Shown here piece after piece: positions 8,028 through 18,400 of a stretch of 64,000 nucleotides of DNA. The translations under genes were made by a program, and so were the position numbers. Position 1 is the stretch's first letter; each line of letters starts with the position of its first letter. Source of the stretch: Nocardioides perillae (GTDB taxonomy: Bacteria; Actinomycetota; Actinomycetes; Propionibacteriales; Nocardioidaceae); NCBI RefSeq assembly GCF_013409425.1, contig NZ_JACCAC010000001.1, forward strand, positions 310,001 through 374,000. The letters run 5' to 3'. The notes beneath the pieces were generated by a model, which was given only the letters and a program-made list of their open reading frames with translations, searched no databases and had not been told where the DNA came from.

Positions 8028-8046
8028 TAGTGTGGCGACGGCCACA
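8028..8046 (+). promoter_or_regulatory. acsA -10 box overlapped by a Crp-like palindrome
   Basis: TAGTGT (8028-8033) is a plausible -10 for acsA. TGTGGCGACGGCCACA (8031-8046) overlaps its end; this fits the Crp/GlxR pattern TGTGA-N6-TCACA with one change in each half-site. A Crp-family gene is 7.8 kb away. Binding over the -10 and start would predict repression. A ribosome-binding site GAGGAG (8064-8069) stands 5 bases before the GTG. Confidence 0.45.
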
Positions 8047-8074
8047 GCACCCGGTGTGACGACGAGGAGACGAC

Positions 8075-10075
<2,001 letters not shown>

Positions 10076-10088
10076 GGGCGACCCTGGC

Positions 10089-10094
10089 TAGGGT
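10089..10094 (+). promoter_or_regulatory. Candidate -10 of nhaA
   Basis: TAGGGT lies 92 bases before the nhaA GTG, giving a leader of about 85 bases that ends in the ribosome-binding site AGAGGAG (10175-10181). Confidence 0.35.
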
Positions 10095-10186
10095 GGACGG
10101 CGTCGCGCGCCCGTCACCGGGAGCCGGCGCGAGGTGAGCCGGGAAGTCTGGTCGGCACCCCGTCCGGCGACCCCAGAGGAGTCAGT

Positions 10187-11650
10187 GTGAGCCACCACGA
10201 CGACCCGACCGACCGGCCCGACGAGCGGCGTACGCCGGAGGGCCGGGGCCCGCTGCAGGGCTCCGAGCCGCCCGCCGACCCCGAGCCGGTCGAGCCCAAA
10301 GCCTCGGACGAGCCGGTCTCGACGCGCGACACCACCCGTGAGGGGGCGACCCCCGCGTCGCGGCAGCCCCGGCTCTTCTCGCCGGGCTCGTTCCTCGAGA
10401 GCAGCCGCATCGCGGAGGTGCTGCGCGCCGAGACCGCCGGCGGCCTGCTGCTGATCGTCGGCGCCCTGGTCGCGATCGTGTGGGCGAACACGCCCTTCGC
10501 CTCCTCCTACGAGGCGCTCCGCGACTTCCGGATCGGGCCGGAGTCGCTGCACCTCGACCTCACCCTCGGCACCTGGGCCGCCGACGGTCTGCTGGCGATC
10601 TTCTTCTTCGTCGTCGGCCTCGAGCTCAAGCGCGAGTTCGTGGCCGGCGACCTGCGCGACCCGCGCCGCGCGGCCCTGCCGATGGCCGCGGCGGTCGGCG
10701 GCATGGTCGTGCCGGCGCTCATCTACGTCGCGGTCAACCTGCTGGCCGACGACGGCGCACTGGAGGGCTGGGCGATCCCCACCGCCACCGACATCGCCTT
10801 CGCGGTGGCGATCCTGGCGGTCATCAGCACGCACCTGCCGACCGGCCTGCGCACCTTCCTGCTGACGCTCGCGGTCGTCGACGACCTGCTCGCCATCACC
10901 ATCATCGCGCTCTTCTACACGAGCGGCCTCGAGCCGCTCTTCCTGCTGCTCGCCCTCGTGCCGATCGCGGTCTTCGGCGTGCTGGTGCAGAAGCGGGTGC
11001 GCAGCGGGTGGCTGCTCGTGCCGCTCGCCGTGCTGGCCTGGGTGCTCGTGCACGAGTCGGGCGTGCACGCCACCGTCGCCGGGGTCCTGCTCGGCTTCAC
11101 CGTCCCGGTGCTGCGGCGCGACGGCCAGGAGGGCCCGGGCCTCGCCGAGCACCTCGAGCACCTGGTGCGCCCGATCTCCGCGGGCGTCGCGGTGCCGGTC
11201 TTCGCCTTCTTCGCCGCCGGGGTGACCGTCGGCGGTCTGTCGGGCCTGACCTCCTCGCTGGGCGACCCGGTCGCCATCGGCATCGTGCTCGGCCTCGTGG
11301 TCGGCAAGACGGTCGGCATCACCGGCTCGACGTGGCTGCTCTCGCGCTTCACCCGCGCCGAGCTCGACGACGACCTCGCATGGATCGACGTGGTCGGCAT
11401 GGCGATGCTGGCCGGCATCGGCTTCACCGTCTCGCTGCTCATCGGCGAGCTCGCCTTCGGCGACAGCACCGAGCGCGACGAGCACGTGAAGGTCGGCGTG
11501 CTGGTCGGCTCGCTGACCGCGACGCTGCTGGCCGCCACCGTCCTGCGCGCCCGCAACCGGGTCTACCGCCGCATCCAGGAGCGCGAGACCCGCGACGACG
11601 ACCTCGACGGCGTCCCCGACATCTACCAGCGCGGCCAGGCCGAGGGCTGA
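10187..11650 (+). CDS. nhaA: NhaA-family Na+/H+ antiporter
   Basis: 487 residues. It exchanges Na+ for H+ across the cytoplasmic membrane and supports pH and salt tolerance. After a charged, Pro-rich cytoplasmic N-terminus (about 1-75) come 11-12 hydrophobic segments. Family motifs: [13 protein letters not shown], the discontinuous-helix sequence [16 protein letters not shown], and [10 protein letters not shown] with the ion-binding Asp pair. The long N-terminal tail is typical of actinobacterial NhaA. It ends in a charged tail with an Asp-rich stretch (DDDLDGVPD). AGAGGAG is 5 bases before the GTG. Confidence 0.93.
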   Translation: MSHHDDPTDRPDERRTPEGRGPLQGSEPPADPEPVEPKASDEPVSTRDTTREGATPASRQPRLFSPGSFLESSRIAEVLRAETAGGLLLIVGALVAIVWANTPFASSYEALRDFRIGPESLHLDLTLGTWAADGLLAIFFFVVGLELKREFVAGDLRDPRRAALPMAAAVGGMVVPALIYVAVNLLADDGALEGWAIPTATDIAFAVAILAVISTHLPTGLRTFLLTLAVVDDLLAITIIALFYTSGLEPLFLLLALVPIAVFGVLVQKRVRSGWLLVPLAVLAWVLVHESGVHATVAGVLLGFTVPVLRRDGQEGPGLAEHLEHLVRPISAGVAVPVFAFFAAGVTVGGLSGLTSSLGDPVAIGIVLGLVVGKTVGITGSTWLLSRFTRAELDDDLAWIDVVGMAMLAGIGFTVSLLIGELAFGDSTERDEHVKVGVLVGSLTATLLAATVLRARNRVYRRIQERETRDDDLDGVPDIYQRGQAEG

Positions 11651-11694
11651 CCCGCCGCCCGCGGCTGGGCGAGCCCGTCCCGCCGCAGGGCCGG

Positions 11695-11700
11695 TAGGGT
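11695..11700 (+). promoter_or_regulatory. Candidate -10 of the holin-X gene
   Basis: TAGGGT, followed by a short leader with AGGAGG (11720-11725) ten bases before the ATG at 11736. Confidence 0.4.
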
Positions 11701-11735
11701 CGGCCCGACCGCCCACACCAGGAGGACGCACCCGC

Positions 11736-12137
11736 ATGGCACACGTTCCGGTCTCCGACGACGACCCGACCCTCGGCCGCCTCGTCACCGACGTCAGCCG
11801 CGACCTCTCCTCGCTCGTGCGCCAGGAGATCGCCCTGGCCAAGACCGAGCTCAAGGTGTCGGTGAAGGCCGGCGGCTTCGGCCTCGGCTTCTTCGGCGCG
11901 GCCGCCTTCCTCGCGCTGCTGGCCGTCATCATGTTCTCGGTCTCGATCGCCTACTTCATCCACTGGGGCGGCGACGGCCTCGGCCTGCACTGGGCCTTCC
12001 TCATCGTCTTCGCGCTCTACCTCGCACTCGCCGGCCTGCTCGCCTTCCTCGGCCTGAAGAAGGTCAAGCAGGTCCGCGCCCCCGAGCGCGCCATCCACCA
12101 GGCGCAGGAGACCAAGGCCGCCCTCGGGCGTCACTGA
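11736..12137 (+). CDS. Actinobacterial holin-X-family membrane protein (DUF1469)
   Basis: 133 residues. An amphipathic N-terminus (LGRLVTDVSRDLSSLVRQEIALAKTELK) leads into two hydrophobic hairpin helices (about 48-72 and 85-112) and a basic tail. This is the layout of the phage_holin_3_6/DUF1469 family, chromosomal membrane proteins common in actinobacteria. There are no phage genes around it, so a lysis role is unlikely. The same family sits beside marP in mycobacteria (Rv3669 region, from memory). It is convergent with marP; a palindromic region separates them. Confidence 0.8.
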   Translation: MAHVPVSDDDPTLGRLVTDVSRDLSSLVRQEIALAKTELKVSVKAGGFGLGFFGAAAFLALLAVIMFSVSIAYFIHWGGDGLGLHWAFLIVFALYLALAGLLAFLGLKKVKQVRAPERAIHQAQETKAALGRH

Positions 12138-12224
12138 CCCGCCGCGGCACCACCTGCCGCACCACCGGCCGTACGTCGGGGGGTGCGGTCGGGGCCGGCC
12201 GGTTCGAGGACTTGTGGCCCAGGT

Positions 12225-12287
12225 CCTGCACTTGTGCCCCGAGTTCTCGGGCCACCAGTGCAGGAGTCACCGGTCGACCGGTGACTC
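12225..12287. terminator. Double palindrome between convergent genes
   Basis: Two abutting inverted repeats. 12225-12243 pairs with 12246-12264 (17 of 19 positions, 2-base loop). 12264-12287 is a perfect 24-bp palindrome centred on GGTCGACC. Both lie in the 174-bp gap between the holin-X gene (+) and marP (-), so they probably end transcription from both sides. The first hairpin also contains near-direct repeats of ACTTGTGSCCC (from 12210 and 12231). Confidence 0.6.
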
Positions 12288-12311
12288 CGACACCGCGCGA
12301 GCGGCGAGCCG

Positions 12312-13499
12312 TCAGCGCGCGCAGGAGCCGGTGTCGACCGCGCCGTCGCCGGTGACGCCGAGGGCCATGGCCTCGCGCACCTGGTCGAGCGTGAGGGCGT
12401 AGCCGGTGTCGGCGTCGGTGACGGAGGCGGCGAAGACCACGCCGACGACGTCGCCGGCGGAGCTGACGACCGGGCCGCCGGAGTTGCCGGGGCGCACGAG
12501 GGCGCGGATGGAGTAGACCTCGCGCACGACGCTGCCCTGGCCGTAGATGTCGGGCGAACGCAGCCGCTGCTCGCTGCGCACGCGCCCGGGCTGCACGTCG
12601 TAGGGGCCGTCCTGGGGGTAGCCGAGGATCGCCACCCCGTCGCGCGGCGCGGTGGTGTCCTCGCCCGGCTCGGGGACGGTGAGGGCCTGGCGCCCGCCGT
12701 CGTCGAGGCGGAGCACCGCGACGTCGAGGTCGGGGTCGTAGTGCACGACCACCGCGCCGACGGTGGTGTCGCCGAGGGTGACCTCGGGGTCGTCGACCCC
12801 GGCCACGACGTGGGCGTTGGTCATGAGCCGGTCGTCGGCGTAGAGGAAGCCCGTGCCCTCGATGCCGCGCCCGCAGTCGTTGCGCCCGCGGATCTTCAGC
12901 ACCGACTGCTCGGCGGCGACCACGTCGGGGTCGCGCAGCAGGCGGCGGGGGCCGGGCCCGACCTCGACGATCCGCTCGGGCGCGAACGGCTCGAGGTAGC
13001 GCGGGAAGAAGGTGGTGCCGACGACGTTGTTGAAGGCCTGCAGCGCCCGGCCGGCCTGGTCGGGCAGCGCCCCGTCGACCCGGGAGAGCACCTCGGAGCT
13101 GCGCACCAGCGGCGTGACCCCGCTGATGCGCGAGCCGGAGACCGCGACGCCCAGCGCCCACGCCACGACGAGCACGGCCGCGGCCGAGAGCGCCGCGCCG
13201 CCGACCGCGTCGACCGCCCGCACCGGCTGCCAGGTGATGCGGCTGCGCAGCCGGGCGCCGGCGAACTGCAGCAGGGCCTGGCCCAGCGAGGCCGCCAGGA
13301 TGACGATGAAGAGCGCCCCCAGCGAGACCCACAGCGACGGCTCGGCGTCGCCGAGCGCGACGGGGGCGAGCCACACGCCGAGCAGGCCCCCGAGCAGCAG
13401 GCCGGCCGTGGCGAAGGCGCCGGTGATGAAGCCCTGCCAGTAGCCCGACAGCGCGTAGGCCACCACGAGCACCACCAGCGCCCAGTCGAGGACGTTCAC
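12312..13499 (-). CDS. marP: MarP-type membrane serine protease
   Basis: 395 residues, close to the mycobacterial MarP (Rv3671c). Four N-terminal membrane helices (about 5-25, 30-48, 57-80, 98-122; CvpA-like) are followed by a periplasmic chymotrypsin-like protease. Catalytic residues are visible: His230 in TNAHVVAG, Asp259 in PDLDVAVLRL, Ser340 in RPGNSGGPVV. Cys209 and Cys393 match the pair that forms a regulatory disulfide in MarP. In mycobacteria the enzyme is needed for acid and oxidative stress survival. The GTG start overlaps the Nudix stop by 4 bases. Last gene of nth-tlpA-nudix-marP. Confidence 0.9.
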   Translation of the reverse strand: MNVLDWALVVLVVAYALSGYWQGFITGAFATAGLLLGGLLGVWLAPVALGDAEPSLWVSLGALFIVILAASLGQALLQFAGARLRSRITWQPVRAVDAVGGAALSAAAVLVVAWALGVAVSGSRISGVTPLVRSSEVLSRVDGALPDQAGRALQAFNNVVGTTFFPRYLEPFAPERIVEVGPGPRRLLRDPDVVAAEQSVLKIRGRNDCGRGIEGTGFLYADDRLMTNAHVVAGVDDPEVTLGDTTVGAVVVHYDPDLDVAVLRLDDGGRQALTVPEPGEDTTAPRDGVAILGYPQDGPYDVQPGRVRSEQRLRSPDIYGQGSVVREVYSIRALVRPGNSGGPVVSSAGDVVGVVFAASVTDADTGYALTLDQVREAMALGVTGDGAVDTGSCAR

Positions 13500-14338
13500 G
13501 CCTGCGCCTCCCGGTCCGTCCTGCCGTCTTCGTCGCCGTCCCTGTCGCCGTCCCTGTCGCCGTCCTCGTCGTCGTCCTCGTCGGAGATGTCGAGGAAGCC
13601 CTCCCGCCCGGGGGGTACGCCGACCCGCCGGGCCGCCTCGACGACCGCGGCGGTGCGCGGGCCCGTGTCGCCGCCGAGCATGTGCGCGGGCAGGTCGCGC
13701 ACCGGGCCGTCGCCCTCGTCGGGGTCGAGCCAGCCGAGGTGGGCGAAGAAGCGGGAGAGGATGCCGCCGGTGAAGCCCCAGAGGACGACGTCCTTGTCGG
13801 GGCCGATGAGGAAGCCGGGGCCGACCCAGCCCGAGGGGTGGCGCACCGAGATGCGGTGGGTAGGGTCGAGGAGGTCGCGCAGCAGCACGCGGTGCACGGC
13901 GTGCACCTCGTCGGGGCTCACGACCCGGGCGGCGCCCGGGTCGCGCCACCACCCGACGACGGTCGTGACCGCGAAGTTCGACGGCGGCAGCCACAGCTCG
14001 GGCAGCTCGGCGAAGACCTCGACGCTGGCCGGGTCGACCCCGATCTCCTCCTGCGCCTCGCGCAGCGCGGCCGAGACCGCGGTCTCGCCGGGATCGACGG
14101 AGCCGCCGGGGAAGGACACCTGCCCGGGGTGGGAGCGCATGTGGTGGGCGCGCTCGGTCAGCAGCACCTCTCGACCCTCGGGGCCGTCGGCGAGCAGCAT
14201 CAGCACGGCGCCGCGGCGCGGTGCGGCGTCCTCGGGCGGCAGGAAGCGCGACAGCTGCTCGCCCGCGATCGAGGCCGCCCCGTCGCGCACCTGCACGAGC
14301 CACGCCGGCAGGTCGGGCACGTCGCGGAAGGCGCTCAC
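13496..14338 (-). CDS. Nudix hydrolase, CoA-pyrophosphatase type
   Basis: 280 residues. The CoA-specific motif LLTERAHHMRSHPGQVSFPG leads straight into the Nudix box GGSVDPGETAVSAALREAQE (then EIGV), with the metal-binding REAQEE. The family cleaves CoA or acyl-CoA to 3',5'-ADP and phosphopantetheine. The last 25 residues are an Asp/Glu/Arg repeat (DGDRDGD units) encoded by a CGTCSCTGTCGC-like DNA repeat near 13536-13590. This tail is not part of the enzyme and varies in the family. It overlaps both neighbours by 4 bases and corresponds in order to Rv3672c. Confidence 0.9.
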   Translation of the reverse strand: MSAFRDVPDLPAWLVQVRDGAASIAGEQLSRFLPPEDAAPRRGAVLMLLADGPEGREVLLTERAHHMRSHPGQVSFPGGSVDPGETAVSAALREAQEEIGVDPASVEVFAELPELWLPPSNFAVTTVVGWWRDPGAARVVSPDEVHAVHRVLLRDLLDPTHRISVRHPSGWVGPGFLIGPDKDVVLWGFTGGILSRFFAHLGWLDPDEGDGPVRDLPAHMLGGDTGPRTAAVVEAARRVGVPPGREGFLDISDEDDDEDGDRDGDRDGDEDGRTDREAQA

Positions 14339-14967
14339 AGGCGCACCCCGAGCTCGTCGGTGACGAGCTGCTCGAGCTCCTCGACGCTCGTGACCTCGCG
14401 CAGCTCGCGGTAGGCGACCCGCCCCTCGGCGTCGACCAGCACGATGCCGGGCAGCCCGCGGATCGGCATGTCGTCGACCGCGGTCAGGTCGGCACCGGGG
14501 TCGGCGACGTGCGGGAAGGTCGCACCGGTCTCGTCGAGCAGCTCGAGGGCGGTGCTGAGCATCTGGTCCTGGGTGTTGACGCCCAGCACCTGCACCCGCT
14601 CGCCGTGGCGCTCGTGGAAGGTCTGGAAGAGCGGCAGCTCGCGGCGGCACGGCCCGCACCACGACGCCCACAGCTGCACGACCGCAGGCCCGCGGAGCGC
14701 GGAGAGCTCGACGGTCTCCCCGCCGCCGAGGCAGCCCAGCGCGAGCTCGGGCAGCCCGCCCTCGACGGGGTCGGCGGGCGCGGGCGCCCGGCACGGCTCG
14801 ATCCCGGCCTCCTCGCGCAGCCGGCGCAGCTCGGGGGTGTCGACCTCGACGCGGCTGGGCGGGGCCGCGAGCAGCCCCCCGTCCGTGTCACCGGCGCACG
14901 CCGCGAGCAGCGGGGCGACCACGGCGAGCGCGCCGGCCAGCGCGGCGCGGGCGGCCGTGCGCCTCAC
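14335..14967 (-). CDS. TlpA/ResA-like thioredoxin lipoprotein
   Basis: 210 residues. A signal peptide ends in lipobox LAAC (Cys24), so it is anchored outside the membrane. The thioredoxin fold carries the redox motif WCGPC (Cys104/Cys107) and the cis-Pro segment [10 protein letters not shown]. Two extra cysteines (59, 79) precede the domain. It should reduce or exchange disulfides in extracytoplasmic proteins. MarP, two genes downstream in the same operon, has such a disulfide, so it is a possible partner (inference). Same order as Rv3673c. Overlaps nth and the Nudix gene by 4 bases each. Confidence 0.9.
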   Translation of the reverse strand: MRRTAARAALAGALAVVAPLLAACAGDTDGGLLAAPPSRVEVDTPELRRLREEAGIEPCRAPAPADPVEGGLPELALGCLGGGETVELSALRGPAVVQLWASWCGPCRRELPLFQTFHERHGERVQVLGVNTQDQMLSTALELLDETGATFPHVADPGADLTAVDDMPIRGLPGIVLVDAEGRVAYRELREVTSVEELEQLVTDELGVRL

Positions 14968-15668
14968 GCCGGCCCCTGCGTCTTGACCAGCGACGCTGCG
15001 ACCTCCGGGTCGGTCGGCCCCGCGCCGTACGCCGGGCACCAGCGCGCGACCGGACAGGCACCGCACGCCGGCTTCTTGGCGTGGCAGATGCGGCGCCCGT
15101 GCCAGATGACGCGGTGGCTGAGCATCGTCCAGTCCCGCTTGTCGAAGAGGGAGCCGACCGCGTGCTCGGCCTTGACCGGGTCGGTCTCGTCGGTCCAGCC
15201 GAAGCGGCGCGAGAGCCGGCCGAAGTGGGTGTCGACGGTGATGCCGGGGATGCCGAAGGCGTTGCCGAGCACGACGTTGGCGGTCTTGCGGCCCACGCCG
15301 GGCAGGGCGACGAGGTCGTCGAGGCGGGGCGGCACCTGGCCGCCGTGGTGCTCGACCAGGGCGGCGCTGAGCTTGAGCAGCGACTCGGTCTTGGCGCGGA
15401 AGAAGCCGAGCGGGCCGACGATGCGCTCGAGGTCGGCGCGGTCGGCGGCCGCCATCGCGGCGGCGTCGGGGTAGGCGGCGAAGAGCGTCGGGCGCACGGC
15501 GTTGACGCGGCGGTCGGTCGTCTGCGCGGAGAGCACGGTGACCACCAGCAGCTCGAAGGCGTCGTCGAAGTCGAGCTCGCAGCGCGCCTCGGGCCAGGTC
15601 TCGGTCAGCACGCGGTGCACCTTGCGCGCCCGGCGCACCAGCGCCGTCCTCGACTCGCTCTCCAGCAC
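14964..15668 (-). CDS. nth: Endonuclease III (DNA glycosylase/AP lyase)
   Basis: 234 residues. It removes oxidised pyrimidines from DNA and nicks the abasic site. The helix-hairpin-helix motif [14 protein letters not shown] holds catalytic Lys128; Asp146 follows in [10 protein letters not shown]. The C-terminal [4Fe-4S] loop is Cys195-x6-Cys202-x2-Cys205-x5-Cys211. The GTG start at 15668 is 6 bases after a TAGGGT -10 box, so the operon mRNA is probably leaderless. First gene of nth-tlpA-nudix-marP and divergent from crp, as in Rv3674c-Rv3676. Confidence 0.95.
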   Translation of the reverse strand: MLESESRTALVRRARKVHRVLTETWPEARCELDFDDAFELLVVTVLSAQTTDRRVNAVRPTLFAAYPDAAAMAAADRADLERIVGPLGFFRAKTESLLKLSAALVEHHGGQVPPRLDDLVALPGVGRKTANVVLGNAFGIPGITVDTHFGRLSRRFGWTDETDPVKAEHAVGSLFDKRDWTMLSHRVIWHGRRICHAKKPACGACPVARWCPAYGAGPTDPEVAASLVKTQGPA

Positions 15669-15674
15669 GGGGCC

Positions 15675-15753
15675 ACCCTACGCAGGCACCGGGAGCCGCC
15701 CGGCGGCGCGCCGCGCACCGAGCAGGCGCGATCGGCCGAGTCCCCGATAGGAT
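15675..15753. promoter_or_regulatory. Divergent nth and crp promoters
   Basis: On the - strand TAGGGT (15680 to 15675) ends 6 bases before the nth GTG. On the + strand TAGGAT (15748-15753) is the likely crp -10, with a leader of about 42 bases that includes GAGGAGG (15791-15797). Confidence 0.5.
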
Positions 15754-15802
15754 CGGGCGGGGTCGCCGCACCGTGCGCGGCCCTGCCCTCGAGGAGGATG
15801 CT

Positions 15803-16480
15803 GTGGACAACGACGTGCTGCGCCAGGCCCCGCTGTTCAGCGCGCTCGACGACGAGGCCGCCACCGCCCTCCGGGCCTCGATGTCGGAGACCCGGCTGCG
15901 CCGCGGCGAGGTCCTCTTCCACGAGGGCGACACCGGCGACAAGCTCTACGTCATCCTCGACGGCAAGGTGAAGCTGGGCCGCACCTCCTCCGACGGCCGC
16001 GAGAACCTCCTCGCCATCCTCGGCCCCGGCCAGATGTTCGGCGAGCTCTCGCTCTTCGACCCCGGCCCCCGCTCCGGCACCGTCACCGCCGTGACCGAGG
16101 CGGTGTTCGCCTCGCTCTCCCACGAGGACCTGCTGCGCTGGCTCGACGGGCGCCCCACGGTCGCCCGCGGCCTGCTCGCCCAGCTCGCCGCGCGCCTGCG
16201 CAAGGCCAACGACGTCGTCGCCGACCTGGTCTTCTCCGACGTCCCGGGCCGCGTGGCCAAGGCGCTGCTCGACCTCGCCGACCGCTTCGGTCGCACCGCC
16301 GACGACGGCGTGCACGTGCACCACGACCTCACCCAGGAGGAGCTGGCCCAGCTGGTGGGCGCCTCCCGCGAGACCGTCAACAAGGCCCTCGCCGACTTCG
16401 CGTCGCGCGGCTGGCTGCGCCTCGAGCCCCGCTCGGTCGTGATCATGGACATCGAGCGCCTCTCCCGGCGGGCCCGCTGA
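15803..16480 (+). CDS. crp: Crp/Fnr-family cAMP-responsive regulator
   Basis: 225 residues, the size of mycobacterial CRP (Rv3676). The cyclic-nucleotide domain (about 10-125) has the phosphate-binding cassette FGELSLFDPGPRSGTVTA with Gly-Glu-Leu (80-82) and Arg90-Ser91, so cAMP binding is likely. A winged helix follows, with TQEELAQLVGASRETVNKAL as recognition unit. I took GTG at 15803 rather than the upstream ATG at 15773 because GAGGAGG is 5 bases before it and it gives the family N-terminus (DNDVLRQAPLF). Two Crp-like palindromes in this window, before acsA and the 2-oxoacid dehydrogenase operon, are candidate targets. Confidence 0.92.
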   Translation: MDNDVLRQAPLFSALDDEAATALRASMSETRLRRGEVLFHEGDTGDKLYVILDGKVKLGRTSSDGRENLLAILGPGQMFGELSLFDPGPRSGTVTAVTEAVFASLSHEDLLRWLDGRPTVARGLLAQLAARLRKANDVVADLVFSDVPGRVAKALLDLADRFGRTADDGVHVHHDLTQEELAQLVGASRETVNKALADFASRGWLRLEPRSVVIMDIERLSRRAR

Positions 16481-18009
16481 CCCAGCCGCGCGCATGGCGG
16501 CGCCTGGCCGTCGTCGCCGCCACGGTCGTCGCGCTGGCGGCGGGCACCACCACGGCGGTCGTCGTCCTGCGCGACGACGGCGAGCTCGCGGCCGAGCCGG
16601 TGCCCGGCTCGCAGGCCGCGCAGGAGGAGGCGGCCGCCCGCCCCGTGCCCGACGAGTGGCGCACCGCGCTGAGCGAGCCGCGTGAGGACTCCGTCTACCC
16701 CGCGGTGGGCGACCCGGGCGTCGACGCCCTGCACTACGACCTCGCGCTCGACTGGGCGCCGGACGACCGGCTGCTCGAGGCCACCGCCACCGTCACCTTC
16801 CGCGCGACGACCGACGCCGACCAGGTCACGCTCGACCTCGCCCCCGCCCTCGAGGTCACCAGCGCCCGCCTCGACGGCGCCGAGGTCGAGGTGGAGCACG
16901 ACGGCAAGGACCTGCGGGTGCTCGCCCCCTTCCGCGCCGACGCGGTCCACGAGCTCGAGGTCGACTACGCCGGCTCGCCCGAGCCGGTCGACGCCCCCAC
17001 CACGCGCAGCGACTTCTCCACCACCGGCTGGACGACCACCGGCCGCGGCGCGGTCTGGACGATGCAGGAGCCCTTCGGGGCCTACTCCTGGTACCCCGTC
17101 AACGACCACCCCTCCGACAAGGCCTTCTACGACGTCGCGGTCACCGCCCCCGACCCGTTCGTAGGGGTCAGCGGCGGCGCGCTGGTGGAGCGCAGCCGGG
17201 GCGACGGGGAGACCACCACCCGGTGGCGGCTCGACGCCCCCGCCGCGGCGTACCTCGTCACCGTCGCGATCGACGACTACGTCGTGCGCGAGAGCACCAG
17301 CGCCAGCGGGGTGCCGCTCTCGGTCTGGACCCGGCGCGGCGACCGCGTCGGTGCCCGCCGGATGCGCGCGCTGCCCGACGTGCTCGCCTGGGCGGAGCGA
17401 CGTCTGGGTCCCTACCCCTTCGAGACCCTCGGGGTCGTGCTGACCGACTCGGAGTCGGGCATGGAGACCCAGACGATGATCACGCTGGGCCGCACCGACT
17501 ACGTGCAGTCGCCCGCGGTCGTGCTGCACGAGGTCGTCCACCAGTGGTGGGGCGACGTCGTGGGCCCGACCGACTGGCGCGACCTGTGGCTCAACGAGGG
17601 CATGACCACCTACCTGCAGTGGGTGTGGGAGGCGGAGGCCGGCGACGTGCCGCTCGAGGTGTTCGTCGAGGCCGCCCGGTCGCGCGAGCCGTCGCTGCGC
17701 CGCGAGTCCGGCCCGCCGGCCGCCTACGACCCGCTGGCCTTCGGCGAGAGCAACGTCTACGTCGCGCCGGCGCTCATGTGGCACGCCGTGCGCGAGCGCG
17801 TGGGCGAGCGCCGCTTCTGGCGCTTCGTGCGCGCTTGGCCCGCGGCCCGCGCCGTCGACGGCCTCGCGGTCGGGCAGGGCCCCCCGATCGGCGACGGCCA
17901 CGGCACCCGACGGCAGGTGGAGCGCTTCGCCGAGCGGGTCACCGGGGCCGAACTGGGCGACCTCTTCGACGCCTGGCTCGACTCGCCGCGCTCGCCGCTG
18001 CGCCGCTGA
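16477..18009 (+). CDS. M1-family zinc metallopeptidase, signal-anchored
   Basis: 510 residues if it starts at CTG 16477. The zinc site is HEVVH (His351, His355) with Glu374 in LNEGMTTY, and SGMETQTM stands where M1 enzymes have GxMEN. It is an aminopeptidase-type enzyme, about half the size of full PepN because the C-terminal helical domain is missing. The first GTG in frame (16600) would drop a clear signal anchor (RRLAVVAATVVALAAG). Reading back, the only possible start before a long stretch without ATG/GTG/TTG is CTG 16477, inside the crp stop (CTGA). I infer a rare CTG start coupled to crp. Confidence 0.8.
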   Translation: MTQPRAWRRLAVVAATVVALAAGTTTAVVVLRDDGELAAEPVPGSQAAQEEAAARPVPDEWRTALSEPREDSVYPAVGDPGVDALHYDLALDWAPDDRLLEATATVTFRATTDADQVTLDLAPALEVTSARLDGAEVEVEHDGKDLRVLAPFRADAVHELEVDYAGSPEPVDAPTTRSDFSTTGWTTTGRGAVWTMQEPFGAYSWYPVNDHPSDKAFYDVAVTAPDPFVGVSGGALVERSRGDGETTTRWRLDAPAAAYLVTVAIDDYVVRESTSASGVPLSVWTRRGDRVGARRMRALPDVLAWAERRLGPYPFETLGVVLTDSESGMETQTMITLGRTDYVQSPAVVLHEVVHQWWGDVVGPTDWRDLWLNEGMTTYLQWVWEAEAGDVPLEVFVEAARSREPSLRRESGPPAAYDPLAFGESNVYVAPALMWHAVRERVGERRFWRFVRAWPAARAVDGLAVGQGPPIGDGHGTRRQVERFAERVTGAELGDLFDAWLDSPRSPLRR

Positions 18010-18024
18010 CCCCGCTTCGCGGGG
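18010..18024 (+). terminator. Hairpin after the M1 peptidase gene
   Basis: CCCCGC (18010-18015), loop TTC, GCGGGG (18019-18024), directly after the stop codon. Perfect 6-bp G-C stem without a U-tract. Confidence 0.45.
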
Positions 18025-18048
18025 CCCGCGGCGGGTTACCGGTCCCCC

Positions 18049-18330
18049 ATGACCGACGCGCACCCGACCCCCGACCAGGACACCGCCGACGTGCCCACGA
18101 CCTGCGAGACCTGCGGCACCATGCTCGAGACGGGCATGGTCGGGGTCTGCGACGCCGACATCGGTGACACCCCCGACCTGCCGGCGACCACCGTCCACGA
18201 GGTCTTCTGCCCCAACCCCGAGTGCCCCGCGCACAAGCCGGAGGCGCGCGGCGCGGCGGCCGCCGAGCCCGGTGACGCCGACGCCCACGACGCCCCCGGC
18301 TCGATGGGCGGGGCCAACGGCGGCGCCTGA
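18049..18330 (+). CDS. Small zinc-ribbon protein of unknown function
   Basis: 93 residues. Two cysteine pairs, CETCG (Cys-x2-Cys) and CPNPEC (Cys-x4-Cys), about 35 residues apart, suggest a zinc ribbon; His follows in CPAHKP. The last 30 residues are Ala/Gly/Asp-rich and disordered. No enzyme or binding partner can be inferred. ATG at 18049 is the only suitable start. It stands alone between the M1 peptidase and the SDR gene on the same strand. Confidence 0.65.
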   Translation: MTDAHPTPDQDTADVPTTCETCGTMLETGMVGVCDADIGDTPDLPATTVHEVFCPNPECPAHKPEARGAAAAEPGDADAHDAPGSMGGANGGA

Positions 18331-18400
18331 GCGTTCGCCCTGCGCGATCGCGGGCCGGTCACCCTTGCCCGTCCCCGCGCCGGGCGGCGAGGGTGCGGGC

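Noticed and set aside
16600..18009. M1 peptidase starting at GTG 16600
   Set aside because: It would remove a clear signal anchor encoded upstream in the same frame; CTG 16477 with a 4-base overlap is a better explanation.
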